A stretch of DNA of 64,000 nt from Dermatobacter hominis (lineage in GTDB: Bacteria; Actinomycetota; Acidimicrobiia; Acidimicrobiales; Microtrichaceae): positions 3,038,001 through 3,102,000 of the forward strand of contig NZ_CP085840.1 in NCBI RefSeq assembly GCF_020715685.1, written 5' to 3'. Below, piece after piece: positions 25,816 to 35,260 of this stretch. The position numbers were made by a program, and so were the translations under genes. The notes under the pieces are model-generated. The model was not told the DNA's origin. It was given only the letters and a program-made list of their open reading frames with translations, and did no database searches. Numbering within the stretch: the stretch's first letter is position 1; each line of letters opens with the position of its first letter.

Positions 25816-27249
25816 ATGCGCAAGAACCTGGTGATCGTGCTGGCAGCGGTGGCGATGGTCGCGACCGCGGCGTGCGGGGCGAGCGGTGGTGACGCCGAGA
25901 AGGCCGGCGGCGGTGAGGAGGGTGCCTCGACCACCACGACCGCGGCCACGTCCGAGGCGGCCGCCGGCACCTACGGCGACCTCGAGGGCGTGTGCGGCGC
26001 CGGCGACGCGACGGTCAAGGACGGCGAGGGCGGCGGTGCGACCGACCAGCTCAACATCGGCGTCGCCACCGATCGCACGTCGACCATCCGGCCCGGCCTC
26101 AACAAGGAGATGTGGGACGCGTCCGTCGCCTTCTCCGAGTGGTGCAACGCCCAGGGCGGCGTCAAGGGCCTGAAGATCAACCTCGTCGAGCTGCCGGGCG
26201 CGCTGCTCGAGGTCGAGTCGGCCATGAGCACCGCCTGCACCGGTGTGTTCGCCATGGTCGGCGGCGGCTTCGCCCAGGACAACTTCGAGTTCTCCGGCAA
26301 GGACGGCTCGGACTTCCACAAGTGCGGCCTGATCGACATCCCGGGCTACGCCGTGTCGCCGGAGAAGAGCGACTCGAACGGGCAGGTCCAGCCGGTGCCC
26401 AACCCGGCCACCAGCGTCGCCACCACGTGGATGCGCGACTACGAGGCGCTCAACCCGGACCTCGCCGGCAAGATCGCCATCGCCTACGCCTCGCTGCCGG
26501 CGCTGGAGATCGTGAAGGACAAGTACGTGGCCGGGGCGGAGGACGTGGGGCTCGACGTCGTCGACACCTTCAGCTTCCCGGCGACAGGCCAGTCCGACTG
26601 GACGCCGATGGCCCAGCGCATCATCGACTCGGGCGCCACCACGCTGCTGTGGGTCGGCGAGGCCGGCTTCGCGGCGTCGCTCATCGGCACGCTCAAGCAG
26701 CAGGGCTGGACCGGCAAGGCGCTGCTCGAGACGAACATGTACGACCCGCTGCTGTTCTCCGCCGGTGACGACGCGGTCGAGGGCACGGTGCTGCGCCAGA
26801 CCGCCCACCCGCTGGAGGAGGCCGACCGGTGGCCGGCGATCCAGCAGTACCTCGACACGCTCGACGAGTACGTGCCCGACGCCAAGACCGGGCCGCTCGG
26901 CGTCCAGGCCACCAGCGCGTGGCTGCTGTTCGCCGTCGCGGCCGGCAAGTGCGCCGAGGCCGGCGACGGCGTCATCGACCGCACCTGCGTCCTGCAGCAG
27001 GCCGACGCCATCGCCGAGTGGAACGGCGGCGGCCTGCACGCCACCGTCGACCCCGCCTCGGGGGCGACGGCGACCGCCGGTGAGTGCGGGATGCTCATGG
27101 TCGTGAAGGACGGGAAGTTCGAGCGCCTGTACCCGAAGCTCGACGGAAAGGGCGACGACGGCGACGGGTTCCACTGCCCGAAGGACGGCGTGGCCGAGGT
27201 GCCGGCGAACGCGGGCAAGGGCAAGGTCGACCCGAGCCGTCCGATCTAG
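25816..27249 (+). CDS. Branched-chain-amino-acid-type ABC substrate-binding lipoprotein
   Basis: This is a 477-residue periplasmic-binding protein of the LivJ type (Peripla_BP_6). The signal ends in a TAAC lipobox (Cys about 20), followed by a Gly/Thr-rich linker. The two-lobed fold is recognisable from NIGVATDRTSTIRPGLNK, the LVELPGALLEVESAMSTAC segment and WTPMAQRIIDSGATTLLWVGE. Four or more cysteines may form extracellular disulfides. No permease or ATPase genes are adjacent, so it is an orphan receptor; its ligand could be an amino acid, amide or aromatic compound. The ATG at 25816 is preceded by a GGGGG tract, and the longer frame upstream is repeat sequence. Confidence 0.88.
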   Translation: MRKNLVIVLAAVAMVATAACGASGGDAEKAGGGEEGASTTTTAATSEAAAGTYGDLEGVCGAGDATVKDGEGGGATDQLNIGVATDRTSTIRPGLNKEMWDASVAFSEWCNAQGGVKGLKINLVELPGALLEVESAMSTACTGVFAMVGGGFAQDNFEFSGKDGSDFHKCGLIDIPGYAVSPEKSDSNGQVQPVPNPATSVATTWMRDYEALNPDLAGKIAIAYASLPALEIVKDKYVAGAEDVGLDVVDTFSFPATGQSDWTPMAQRIIDSGATTLLWVGEAGFAASLIGTLKQQGWTGKALLETNMYDPLLFSAGDDAVEGTVLRQTAHPLEEADRWPAIQQYLDTLDEYVPDAKTGPLGVQATSAWLLFAVAAGKCAEAGDGVIDRTCVLQQADAIAEWNGGGLHATVDPASGATATAGECGMLMVVKDGKFERLYPKLDGKGDDGDGFHCPKDGVAEVPANAGKGKVDPSRPI

Positions 27250-27306
27250 CGAGACCGGCCAGCCGCCGTCCCGGCGATCTCGGGGCGTCGGCGGGGCCGG
27301 AGGTGA

Positions 27307-30282
27307 TCAGGCCGAGCGCGCAGCGAGCAGTGCATCGATCGCCGCGAGGGCGTGAGCGACGGCGGCGTCCGCTCGCATGGAGCCACCGCGGCGACGGGCG
27401 TCGGCCAGCGCGTCCGTCCCCAGCCGCTCGGCCAGCCCGGCCATCACGACGGTCAGCTCGTCCGACTCGTTCGGGGCGAACGGCAACGCGGTCGTCGCGC
27501 CGGCCGCCTCGACGCAGCCCGACAGCAGTGCCGCGTCCTCATCGCGGCCGACCGAGGCCAGCACGCCGGCGACGTAGCGGAGGCTCAGCCACTGGTTGGC
27601 CCAGTCGCCGCCGCGGAACCAGGTCTCGACGACCTCCCGGAAGCCGGAGAGCGCCACGTCGAGCTCTCCGCGCTTCGCTCGGAGCCACATGACCTCGGTG
27701 CGGGCGAAGCACCGCATCCACCGGTTGCCGACCGAGTCCGCGAGCACCGCCGACTCCTCCAGCAACCGGAGCGCGTCCGCAGGTTCTGCGTCGGAGCGGC
27801 TGAGGCCGGCGGCGTAGGCGGCCTGGGACCTCGCGGTCGGGCTCCCGGTCCCGGCGGCGACCGCGACGGCGGCGTCGGCGAATCGGCGACCTCCGTCGGC
27901 ATCGCCGGTGCTCGTCCGGGCGACCGATCCCATGTAGAGCGCGTGGGCGAGGCGGCCCTGTCGTCCGGTGGCCCTCGTCGACTCGGCCAGCCGGTCGATC
28001 CAGGCCAGCGCCTCGTCCGGTCGTCCGAGGTAGAAGAGGGCGTTGGCCAGCACCCGCTCGGGTAGTCCGCACGCCGCCACCCCGATCCGCTCCCGGAGCG
28101 CCACCGCGTCCGCAGCCAGTGCCAGCGCCCGCTCCAGCTCGCCCCGCACGAACGCGCCGAGGCCCACGACCCCGAGCGCCGTCGGTCGCAACGGGTGCTC
28201 GGCCGCGGCCGGCATGGCCGCCACCGTCTCGGCCCAGTCCACGACCTCGTAGCGGATGGCCCGGAAGCCCAGCTCGCTCGCCGACACCGCGAGCCGCAGC
28301 GCAGCGTCGACGTCGTCGAACGCGACAGCGGTCGTGAACGCGGCACGGAGGTTGTCCATGTCGCGATCGAGGCGGAGCGCCCACTCGCCCTCAGCGGCGG
28401 TGTCCAACGCCTCGCCGCCCTTGGTGGCGCGGGCCACGAAGGTCGCCAGGTGCGCCGCCCTCACCGCCGGGCCGTCGGAACGCTCGTCCAGGCACTCGGC
28501 GCCGAACTGCCGCAACGTCTCGAGCTGCGAGTACCGGACCTCGTCGCCCACGTGCACCCCGGCGACCAGCGACTTGTCCACCAGTCCCCCGAGCACTCCT
28601 GCGACCGTCCCGCGGGGCAGGGCGGCGTCGGCGCACGCCGTCTCGGCCGACTCCAGGTCGAACCCGCCCGCGAACACCGAGACCCGGGCGAACAGCGCTC
28701 GCTCGGGTTCGTCGAGCAGCCCGTAGGACCACTGGACGACGTCGCGCAGGCTCCGGTGGCGGGCCCCGCGACCGTGGCCGCTGCCGAGCAGCGCGAACCG
28801 CTCGTCGAGCCGGTCCGCCAGCTGGCGAGGCGACATCGCCGACATGCGGGCCGCCGCGAGCTCCAGGGCGAGCGGCAGCCCGTCGAGCTGGATGCACAGT
28901 TGCGCGACGGCCGGGGCGTTCGACTCGTCGAGCCGGAACCCGGGCGCGGCCTCGGTCGCTCGAGCCACGAACACCTCGACCGAGGGCGAACCAACGAGCT
29001 GCTCCACGGGTGCCGACGGGTCGAGCGGGACGGCGAGCGGTGCCAGCGGTCGGACCGCTTCTCCCGGCATGCCGATCGGCTCGCGGCAGGTGGCGAGCAA
29101 CGTGACCGACGGGCACCATCGGACGAGCTCGACCACCAGCTCGCCGACCGTGCCGATCACGTGCTCGCAGTTGTCGAGGACGAGGAGCATCCGCTGAGGT
29201 GCCAGGACCTCGACGATCGCATCGGCCAACGACCGCTCCGACCTCCGCTCCGCGTCGACGGCCTGGGCCACCGCGGCGATCACGGCCGACCCGTCTGCCA
29301 CCGGGGCGAGCTCGACGACGCGCACACCGTCGGGAAACCGCGACGTCGTCCGCCGGGCCACCTCGTTGGCGAGCGACGACTTGCCGACACCACCCGGACC
29401 CGTGATCGTGACCATGCGGGCCGTCGCGAGCGCGTCCAGCACGTCGTCGACGGCGGCGGCACGGCCGACGAGCGGAGCGGCCCGCGCCGGCGCGGCAGGC
29501 CCTGGGGTCGGCGGACCGGTCGGGTGCGTCAGGACCGCGGCATCGGGAGGAGTGCCCTCGAGCACGGTCCGCTCCAGGGCGACGAACTCGGCCGAGGGAT
29601 CAAGCCCGAGCTCGTCGCGGAGGTGACGGCGGAACGTCGCGGCGGCGCGGAGGGCGTCTCCCTGGCGGCCGGCGCCGTGCAACGCCGTGACCAGCTGGCT
29701 CCACATCCGCTCGCGGAGCGGCTCGTCGAGGACGAGGCCCTCGAGCTGGCCGATCACCGCATCGCGCTCACCCAGTCCGAGCAGTGCGCCGTTGCGCTCC
29801 TCGATCGCCTGCAGCCGCAGCTCGCGGAGCCGGGCCGACTCGGCCTGGGCCCACGGGCGGTCCTCGAAGCCCGCGAACGGCTCGCCGGCCCACAGGCCGA
29901 GCGCCGCGTCCAGGAGCGCGACGGCGTCGGCCGGACGATCCGTGATGAGCGACCGGGATCGGGCCAACTGCGATTCGAAGCGGTCCGCGTCGACGGCGTC
30001 GGCGTCGACGCCGAGGCAGTAGCCGGGGCCGCGGGTGTCGATCGCGATCGACGGGCAGCCCACGACCAACCGGCGCAGCTTGGACACCGATGTCTGCAGC
30101 GTGGATCGGACGGTCGGCGGCGGGTCGTCCCCCCACATCGCCTCGCTGAGCGAGTCCAGGCTGACCACGCGGTTGCGCGACGCCAGGAGCGCGGCGAGCA
30201 GCAACCGCTGCTTCGGCCCTCCGAGCGGCACGGGGCCGTCGGCGCCGACGAGCTCGACGCTGCCGAGCACCGTGAACTCCAC
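27307..30282 (-). CDS. AfsR/SARP-type regulator with NB-ARC ATPase and TPR domains
   Basis: This 991-residue regulator has a winged-helix DNA-binding domain (about 1-90, FTVLGSVELVGADG...ALLASRNRVVSLDSL), a BTAD domain (about 95-245), a STAND ATPase with Walker A GPGGVGKSS at 295-303 and a Walker B-like LLVLDNCEH, then TPR-like helical repeats to the end. Such AfsR/GlnR-like giants activate secondary-metabolite or stress genes in response to ATP and partner binding. The GTG at 30282 begins the winged helix exactly, and a CATGAT box 6 bases upstream hints at a leaderless start; the longer open frame would start at a rare TTG. It is divergent from the small cupin-like operon, a likely target. 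Confidence 0.87.
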   Translation of the reverse strand: MEFTVLGSVELVGADGPVPLGGPKQRLLLAALLASRNRVVSLDSLSEAMWGDDPPPTVRSTLQTSVSKLRRLVVGCPSIAIDTRGPGYCLGVDADAVDADRFESQLARSRSLITDRPADAVALLDAALGLWAGEPFAGFEDRPWAQAESARLRELRLQAIEERNGALLGLGERDAVIGQLEGLVLDEPLRERMWSQLVTALHGAGRQGDALRAAATFRRHLRDELGLDPSAEFVALERTVLEGTPPDAAVLTHPTGPPTPGPAAPARAAPLVGRAAAVDDVLDALATARMVTITGPGGVGKSSLANEVARRTTSRFPDGVRVVELAPVADGSAVIAAVAQAVDAERRSERSLADAIVEVLAPQRMLLVLDNCEHVIGTVGELVVELVRWCPSVTLLATCREPIGMPGEAVRPLAPLAVPLDPSAPVEQLVGSPSVEVFVARATEAAPGFRLDESNAPAVAQLCIQLDGLPLALELAAARMSAMSPRQLADRLDERFALLGSGHGRGARHRSLRDVVQWSYGLLDEPERALFARVSVFAGGFDLESAETACADAALPRGTVAGVLGGLVDKSLVAGVHVGDEVRYSQLETLRQFGAECLDERSDGPAVRAAHLATFVARATKGGEALDTAAEGEWALRLDRDMDNLRAAFTTAVAFDDVDAALRLAVSASELGFRAIRYEVVDWAETVAAMPAAAEHPLRPTALGVVGLGAFVRGELERALALAADAVALRERIGVAACGLPERVLANALFYLGRPDEALAWIDRLAESTRATGRQGRLAHALYMGSVARTSTGDADGGRRFADAAVAVAAGTGSPTARSQAAYAAGLSRSDAEPADALRLLEESAVLADSVGNRWMRCFARTEVMWLRAKRGELDVALSGFREVVETWFRGGDWANQWLSLRYVAGVLASVGRDEDAALLSGCVEAAGATTALPFAPNESDELTVVMAGLAERLGTDALADARRRGGSMRADAAVAHALAAIDALLAARSA

Positions 30283-30422
30283 GTGCTCATCATGCTCTGC
30301 GGTCCCGGCCGCGTGAACGGCCGACCGACGCACCACCGACGGGTCGCAGACGCCCGGCAACCGCTCCGGCTCACCATCAGTCCGAGCCCGACCACCACGG
30401 GCACCGACGAGAGGAGAGTGAC

Positions 30423-30815
30423 GTGCACATCGCGAAGGAGGACATCCCGGTCGTCCTGCAGGTCCCGGGAGCGATCGCCCGACAGCTCGATGGCTTCGGT
30501 GAGGTGCCGGGCCTGGGGTCGATGGCGGGCGAGTGGTTCTCGCTCGGCGCCGGCACCGACATCGCGCCGCTGCTGCAGGGCCTCGAGAAGGACCTGTGCG
30601 CAGCGCCCCACTGGGGGTACCTGACCTCGGGCGAGCTCGTGATCACGTACGCCGACCGCGCGGAGGAGAAGATCGCCGGAGGCTCGCTCTTCTACTGGCC
30701 GCCGCACCACTCGGTCCGGGTGACCGAGGACGCCGAGGTCATCCTCTTCAGCCCCCACGCCGCCCACCGTGCCGTCGTCGACCACATGGCCGAGAAGCTG
30801 GGGGCCGCCGGGTGA
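30423..30815 (+). CDS. Cupin-like small protein
   Basis: This 130-residue protein has a cupin-type beta-barrel pattern (WGYLTSGELVITYADRAEEKI, then LFYWPPHHSVRVTEDAEVILFSP). The His pair in the last motif may bind a metal. The GTG start has a GAGAGGAG site about 8 bases upstream. Its stop overlaps the next start (GTGA), so it is translated with the TIGR03086-like gene. Function is unknown; it is divergent from the AfsR-type regulator, which may control it. Confidence 0.7.
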   Translation: MHIAKEDIPVVLQVPGAIARQLDGFGEVPGLGSMAGEWFSLGAGTDIAPLLQGLEKDLCAAPHWGYLTSGELVITYADRAEEKIAGGSLFYWPPHHSVRVTEDAEVILFSPHAAHRAVVDHMAEKLGAAG

Positions 30816-31417
30816 CCACGACGACCATCCCCTTCGACCTGGACGACGGCGTCGACGGCGGGGCTCAGCTCCAGCAGGTGGTGCCCCGGCTCGGCGCCGC
30901 GATCGCCTCCGTGCAACCGGCCGACCTCGGTCGCCGCACTCCGTGCGCCGAGTGGACCGTGCGCGATCTGTTGAACCACGTGATCGGTGGCGCGGAGATG
31001 TTCTCCGACGCGTTCGGCGGTGGACCGGTCCAGGACATCTCGGGCCGTCTGCCGGACGTGATCGGCGACGACCCGACGGCGGCGTTCGGTCGGGCCGCCG
31101 AACGCTTCGGTGCGGCGACCCAGCAACCCGGTGCGATGGAGCGCGTGCTGGAGCTGCCGTTCGGGCCGATGACCGGCCGCACGTTCCTGCGCTTCGTCGC
31201 GTTCGACCTGATCGTGCACACGTGGGACATCACGACCGTCACGGGGGCGGTGGTCCCGGAACTGCCCGACGATCTGCTCCTGGAGGTCGAGGCCTTCGCC
31301 CACACGGTCCTCGACCCCCTGCCCCGGGTCGACCTGCTGTGCGCGGCAGCCGTCGACGTGGCCGACGACGCGCCGCCGCTGGATCGCATCGTGGCGTTCT
31401 CCGGCCGACGGCCGTAG
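30812..31417 (+). CDS. TIGR03086-type metal-binding protein (DinB / maleylpyruvate isomerase-like)
   Basis: This is a 201-residue four-helix-bundle protein of the actinobacterial TIGR03086 family, related to mycothiol-dependent maleylpyruvate isomerase and DinB-like proteins. The typical features are TPCAEWTVRDLLNHVIGGAEMF near residues 45-65, and FVAFDLIVHTWDI, whose His with those of the first motif would form the metal site. Family members often act as thiol (mycothiol)-dependent transferases, but most are uncharacterised. It is co-translated with the preceding cupin-like gene through a GTGA overlap. Confidence 0.82.
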   Translation: MTTTTIPFDLDDGVDGGAQLQQVVPRLGAAIASVQPADLGRRTPCAEWTVRDLLNHVIGGAEMFSDAFGGGPVQDISGRLPDVIGDDPTAAFGRAAERFGAATQQPGAMERVLELPFGPMTGRTFLRFVAFDLIVHTWDITTVTGAVVPELPDDLLLEVEAFAHTVLDPLPRVDLLCAAAVDVADDAPPLDRIVAFSGRRP

Positions 31418-31456
31418 CGACCGGACCCCCAGTCGCGTGGTCGACCTCGGCCCGGC

Positions 31457-31906
31457 TCAGTCGGCCGGCGGGTGGACCGTGATGTTCGACGTCACCGAGT
31501 TGGCGATGAAGCACCGGTGGTGGCTCTCGTCGTGCAGCTCGGCGATCGTCCGCTCATCGGGCGCGTCGCCCTCCCACTCGATGCGCGGGTGCAGCTCCAC
31601 GTCGGTGATGGCGATCACGCCGCGGTCCACCCGGTTCATGAACCCGACCGCCCTGTCGGTGTAGCTGCTCACGTAGAAGCCGGCGTCCTGCGCCAGGTGC
31701 ACGAACCACAGCATGTGGCAGCTGGAGATCGACGCGACGAACGCCTCCTCGGGGTCGACGCGGGTCGGGTCGCCGTGCAGCGCCGGCGCCGACGCGGCCG
31801 GTACCTCGACGCCGCCGTCGAAGCGCCACACGTGCGAGCGGGAGTAGTCCGCCCCCGGCTCGACGCCGTCCCGGTCCCACACGACCTCTGCCACGTGCTC
31901 GCTCAC
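31457..31906 (-). CDS. OsmC/Ohr-family peroxide-reducing protein
   Basis: This is a 149-residue OsmC-like thiol peroxidase. The two catalytic cysteines are present: C63 in ASISSCHMLWF and C132 in HHRCFIANSV, the usual spacing for this family, which reduces organic hydroperoxides or acts in disulfide relay. The middle segment is slightly unusual but within family variation. The GTG at 31906 has a GGAGG site. It is divergent from the potassium operon across a 323-base region that contains a two-hairpin repeat element. Confidence 0.88.
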   Translation of the reverse strand: MSEHVAEVVWDRDGVEPGADYSRSHVWRFDGGVEVPAASAPALHGDPTRVDPEEAFVASISSCHMLWFVHLAQDAGFYVSSYTDRAVGFMNRVDRGVIAITDVELHPRIEWEGDAPDERTIAELHDESHHRCFIANSVTSNITVHPPAD

Positions 31907-31965
31907 GAACGCTCCTCCGTCGACGACCCGGCGCGGACGACCCTACGCCGCGCCGCCCGGTCGGC

Positions 31966-32050
31966 TTCTCGGGGATGTCCCCGAGAACCCCGGTCCGGCG
32001 TTCTCGGGGACGAGCGATCGCTGCGCGATCGCTGGTCCCCAAGTTCGGGG
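31966..32050 (+). repeat. 85-base two-hairpin element, copy A (left of the kdp operon)
   Basis: The element contains a perfect 10-bp palindrome (TTCTCGGGGA-TG-complement, 31966-31987) and a second 16-bp hairpin with one mismatch (32006-32021 with 32025-32040). A second copy in the same orientation lies at 41437-41521, with 71 of 85 positions identical and no gaps. Confidence 0.85.
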
Positions 32051-32135
32051 AGGGCAGCGGCAGGGGAGGGGAACGGCGGCAGGGGCGGGTCGGGAGCGGC
32101 TCGGGGCGAGTCGGCTGCGAGGGCCGCGGTGGGGC

Positions 32136-32188
32136 GGGCGCGTCATGGGCGCGTCAAACGTCGTCGGGTGGGCGTTCAGAACGCGTCA
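32136..32188 (+). promoter_or_regulatory. Candidate KdpE-type box: phased GCGCGTCA repeats
   Basis: GGGCGCGTCA occurs at 32136-32145 and again at 32147-32156 (11-base period, one helical turn). A third CGCGTCA lies at 32182-32188, 32 bases (three turns) later. It lies 40-95 bases before the first operon start. Binding by KdpE is inferred from position and periodicity only. Confidence 0.45.
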
Positions 32189-32229
32189 AGGCCGCTGACA
32201 CCGCCCGATGTCGGGCGTATCCCGGGCTC

Positions 32230-33114
32230 ATGGCCCATCGCACGAACCCCCGGAACCCGGCCCCGCTGCGGGCCGGGCAGCGCGACGGCCTCGCCGCCGC
32301 GGCCGGCTCGATCGTCGTCCTCGCCGTGGCCCTCCTGCTGGCCCCGGCGCGCGACGCGCTCGGCCTGGCGAACGTCGCCCTGCTCCTCACCCTCGTGGTC
32401 ATCGGCGCCGCGTCGATCGGCGGCCGCACCGCCGGCGTGACCACCGCGGTCGTCGGCGCCCTCGGCTTCAACGCCATCCACGTCCGCCCCTACGGCACCC
32501 TGCGCATCGACCGCACCGAGGACATTCTCACGTGCGTCCTGATGATCGTGGTCGGTGTGGCCGTCGGGCAGCTCGCCCACATGGCCGTCGACCGGGGTCG
32601 GCGGGCGAGCAGCGAGCGCAACGGCATCCGCCACGTCAGCGAGCTGCGCGAGCTCGTCGCCGAGCACGCCCCGCCCGAGGTCCTGATCGAGCGGTCCGGC
32701 GGCTACCTCGTCGAGCAGCTCGGCCTGACCTCCTACTACTTCGTCTGGGGCGGCTCGACGTCGATCGGCTTCGGCGACCTGCCCCCCGACCTCGAGCGCA
32801 GCGGCGCCATCCCGGGCCCGATGCGCCACGGCCACGGCGGCTTCCAGCTCCCGCCCGAGGGCGTGTCGCTCCCGGTCAGCGGTCGCGACGGCACCGTCGT
32901 CGGCCGCTTCGTGCTCGAACCCACGCCCGGGCACGGCGTCCCGCTCGCCGACCGCGAGCTGGCGGTCCTCGTGTCCGACGTCATCGCCCCTGCGCTTGAG
33001 GCCGCCCCGGTCCCCGGCGGCGGCCGGTCCGCCGCGGCGACCGGCGCACCCGACAGCTCGACCCCCCGCACGACCGCCGGCGCCCACGCCGGCAGAACTC
33101 GGAGCAACGGATGA
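32230..33114 (+). CDS. KdpD-like sensor fragment: DUF4118 membrane domain plus GAF-like domain
   Basis: This is a 294-residue membrane protein opening the kdp operon. Four hydrophobic segments (about 20-130) with the motif NAIHVRPYGTLRID correspond to the DUF4118 transmembrane module of KdpD in the same operon, which has NFLFVPPYGTFTV. A soluble GAF-like segment (about 140-260) follows, as in KdpD. The N-terminal KdpD/USP domains and the histidine kinase are missing. It is therefore a paralogue of the sensor core without catalytic parts, which could modulate KdpD or sense the same signal independently (inference). The ATG at 32230 is preceded by no strong ribosome site, and its stop overlaps the next ATG (ATGA). 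Confidence 0.75.
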   Translation: MAHRTNPRNPAPLRAGQRDGLAAAAGSIVVLAVALLLAPARDALGLANVALLLTLVVIGAASIGGRTAGVTTAVVGALGFNAIHVRPYGTLRIDRTEDILTCVLMIVVGVAVGQLAHMAVDRGRRASSERNGIRHVSELRELVAEHAPPEVLIERSGGYLVEQLGLTSYYFVWGGSTSIGFGDLPPDLERSGAIPGPMRHGHGGFQLPPEGVSLPVSGRDGTVVGRFVLEPTPGHGVPLADRELAVLVSDVIAPALEAAPVPGGGRSAAATGAPDSSTPRTTAGAHAGRTRSNG

Positions 33115-33266
33115 ACGACCTGATCGTCCTGATCCTCACCGTGGTGTTCTTCGGTGTCGCCGTGGCCTACGTCGGCCTGTGCGACCGCATCATCGGTCCC
33201 GACCCCGAGCCGGCCGACGGCGACGCCGACGCCCCCGAGGTCGAGGTCGAGGCGGTGACGGCGTGA
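33111..33266 (+). CDS. 51-residue single-pass membrane peptide in the kdp operon
   Basis: This small protein has one N-terminal transmembrane helix (about 4-24, [19 protein letters not shown]) and an acidic, Pro/Asp/Glu-rich cytosolic tail. It overlaps its neighbours on both sides (ATGA with the sensor fragment, GTGA with kdpF), so it is almost certainly translated with them. It is distinct from KdpF, which follows immediately. It may be an extra small subunit or regulator of the pump; no family is recognised. Confidence 0.7.
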   Translation: MNDLIVLILTVVFFGVAVAYVGLCDRIIGPDPEPADGDADAPEVEVEAVTA

Positions 33267-33382
33267 TCGCACTGCTCTCCCCGGTCCTGGCCGTGCAGTG
33301 GGAGGACGGCCTCGGTCTGGTCCTCGCCCTGATCGCCGTCGTCTACCTGGTCGTCGTCCTGATCGCGCCGGAGCGGTTCTGA
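33263..33382 (+). CDS. kdpF: KdpF, small stabilising subunit of the K+ pump
   Basis: This is a 39-residue single-helix protein, start GTG at 33263. The hydrophobic segment [22 protein letters not shown] ends in the PERF motif typical of actinobacterial KdpF. In other bacteria KdpF sits at the KdpA/KdpB interface and stabilises the complex. It overlaps the preceding peptide gene by 4 bases and the kdpA start by one (TGATG). The N-terminus is longer than in E. coli KdpF. Confidence 0.88.
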   Translation: MIALLSPVLAVQWEDGLGLVLALIAVVYLVVVLIAPERF

Positions 33383-35163
33383 TGAGCGCGCAGGGCATCT
33401 TCCAGCTCGTGCTGCTCGTGGTCGTGCTGGCGCTGACCGCGCCGCCGCTCGGGCGCTACATGGCCCGGGTCTACGCGCACGATCCCGAGGGCGGCCCGGC
33501 CCCGGCGCCCGGCGACCGCGTGTTCCTCCCGGTCGAACGGCTCATCTACCGCCTGCTCCGCGTCGACCCGGAACGCGAGCAGCGGTGGAACGTCTACGCC
33601 GTGTCGCTGCTGGCGTTCTCGTTCTTCAGCGTCCTGCTGACCTACGTGATCCTCCGGGTCCAGGGCGCGCTGCCGGTCAACCCGACCGACATGCCGGGCA
33701 TGGCCGCCCACGGCGCGTGGAACGCGGCGGTCAGCTTCACCACCAACACGAACTGGCAGTGGTTCTCGGGCGAGCAGGCGATCAGCCACCTCACCCAGAT
33801 GGTCGGCTTCACGGTGCAGAACTTCGTGTCGGCCGCCGCCGGCATGGCCGTGGCGGTCGCCATCGTCCGGGGCATCGCCCGACGGCAGGGCCGCACCCTC
33901 GGCAACTTCTGGGTCGACCTCGTCCGCGGCACGCTGCGGATCCTCCTGCCGATCAGCTTCGTCGCCGCCGTCCTCATCGTCGGACTCGGAGTCACGCAGA
34001 ACCTGCACGGCGACACCACCGCCACCACCGTCGACCGGACGGTGACCGCCACGGTCGTCGACGCCGACGGCAAGGAGCACACCGATCGGGTCGACACCCA
34101 GGAGATCCCTGGCGGTCCCGTCGCCTCGCAGGTCGCGATCCGAAACCTGGGCACGAACGGCGGCGGCTTCTACAACGCGAACGCCGCCCACCCCTTCGAG
34201 AACCCGAACGGGTGGACGAACCTCGTCGGCGTCTGGATGCTGCTGCTCATCCCCTTCGCCTTCCCGTTCGCCTTCGGGCGGATGGTCGGCCAGCCCCGGC
34301 AGGGCCTCGTCCTCCTCGGTGTGATGGCGTTGCTCCTCACCGTGTCGATCGTCCTGATGAGCGCGGTGGAGACGGGCGGCAACCCCGCCGTGTCGGACCT
34401 CGGCGTCAGCCAGGCCAGCTCGGCGCAGACCGTCGGCGGGAACCTCGAGGGCAAGGAGGTCCGGTACGGCGCGGCGACCTGCTCGCTCTACGGCGCCGCC
34501 TCCACGGGCACCTCGACCGGCTCGGTCAACTGCATGCACGACTCGCTGACCCCGGCGGGCGGCGCGGTGCCGATGGTGCTGATGCAGCTCGGCGAGGTGT
34601 CGCCCGGCGGCGTCGGCTCCGGCCTGATCGGCATCCTCATCAACGCGCTGCTCGCCGTCTTCATCGCCGGCCTGATGGTCGGCCGCACCCCCGAGTACCT
34701 CGGCAAGAAGATCCAGGCGGCCGAGATGAAGCTCGTCGTGCTCTACATCGTCGCCATGCCGGTCGCGGTGCTGGTCTTCGCCGCCGTCAGCGTCGTGCTG
34801 CCGACCGCCGTCTCGTCGCTCGCCAACCCCGGGCCGCACGGCCTGTCGGAGGCGCTCTACAACTTCGCCTCGGCGGGCAACAACAACGGCTCGGCCTTCG
34901 CGGGCATGAGCACCGGCACCGACTGGTACACGATCACCCAGGGCGTGGCGATGCTGATCGGCCGGTTCCTGCTGGTCATCCCTGCGCTGGCGATCGGCGG
35001 CTCGCTCGTCCGCAAGAACAAGGTGCCGGTCACCGTCGGCACGTTCCCGACCGACTCGCCGCTGTTCTTCGGACTCTTGACCGGCGTGATCATCATCGTC
35101 GCCGGCCTGACCTTCTTCCCCGCCCTGGCGCTGGGGCCCATCGTCGAGCAGCTGAGCCTCTGA
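33382..35163 (+). CDS. kdpA: KdpA, K+-translocating subunit
   Basis: This is a 593-residue membrane channel subunit of the high-affinity K+-transporting KdpFABC ATPase. The four pore-loop/filter repeats are recognisable: [42 protein letters not shown] and [12 protein letters not shown], with around ten transmembrane helices. A somewhat long extracellular insertion with an extra Thr/Asp-rich stretch (about 215-245) is present. The ATG at 33382 overlaps the kdpF stop, and the stop overlaps the start of a 33-codon ORF leading into kdpB. Expression is presumably controlled by the KdpDE pair encoded downstream. Confidence 0.97.
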   Translation: MSAQGIFQLVLLVVVLALTAPPLGRYMARVYAHDPEGGPAPAPGDRVFLPVERLIYRLLRVDPEREQRWNVYAVSLLAFSFFSVLLTYVILRVQGALPVNPTDMPGMAAHGAWNAAVSFTTNTNWQWFSGEQAISHLTQMVGFTVQNFVSAAAGMAVAVAIVRGIARRQGRTLGNFWVDLVRGTLRILLPISFVAAVLIVGLGVTQNLHGDTTATTVDRTVTATVVDADGKEHTDRVDTQEIPGGPVASQVAIRNLGTNGGGFYNANAAHPFENPNGWTNLVGVWMLLLIPFAFPFAFGRMVGQPRQGLVLLGVMALLLTVSIVLMSAVETGGNPAVSDLGVSQASSAQTVGGNLEGKEVRYGAATCSLYGAASTGTSTGSVNCMHDSLTPAGGAVPMVLMQLGEVSPGGVGSGLIGILINALLAVFIAGLMVGRTPEYLGKKIQAAEMKLVVLYIVAMPVAVLVFAAVSVVLPTAVSSLANPGPHGLSEALYNFASAGNNNGSAFAGMSTGTDWYTITQGVAMLIGRFLLVIPALAIGGSLVRKNKVPVTVGTFPTDSPLFFGLLTGVIIIVAGLTFFPALALGPIVEQLSL

Positions 35164-35260
35164 TGGCCGCCGCTCCGACCGGTACGCGCCACCCCCACCC
35201 CCGTCCCACCTCCGCACCGCACCCCCGCCCCCGAGGGATCCGTCGCACCTGGAGCCGCAC

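Noticed and set aside
30282-30360. N-terminal extension of the AfsR-type regulator
   Set aside because: Would need a TTG start and adds residues before the conserved winged helix; the GTG at 30282 fits better.
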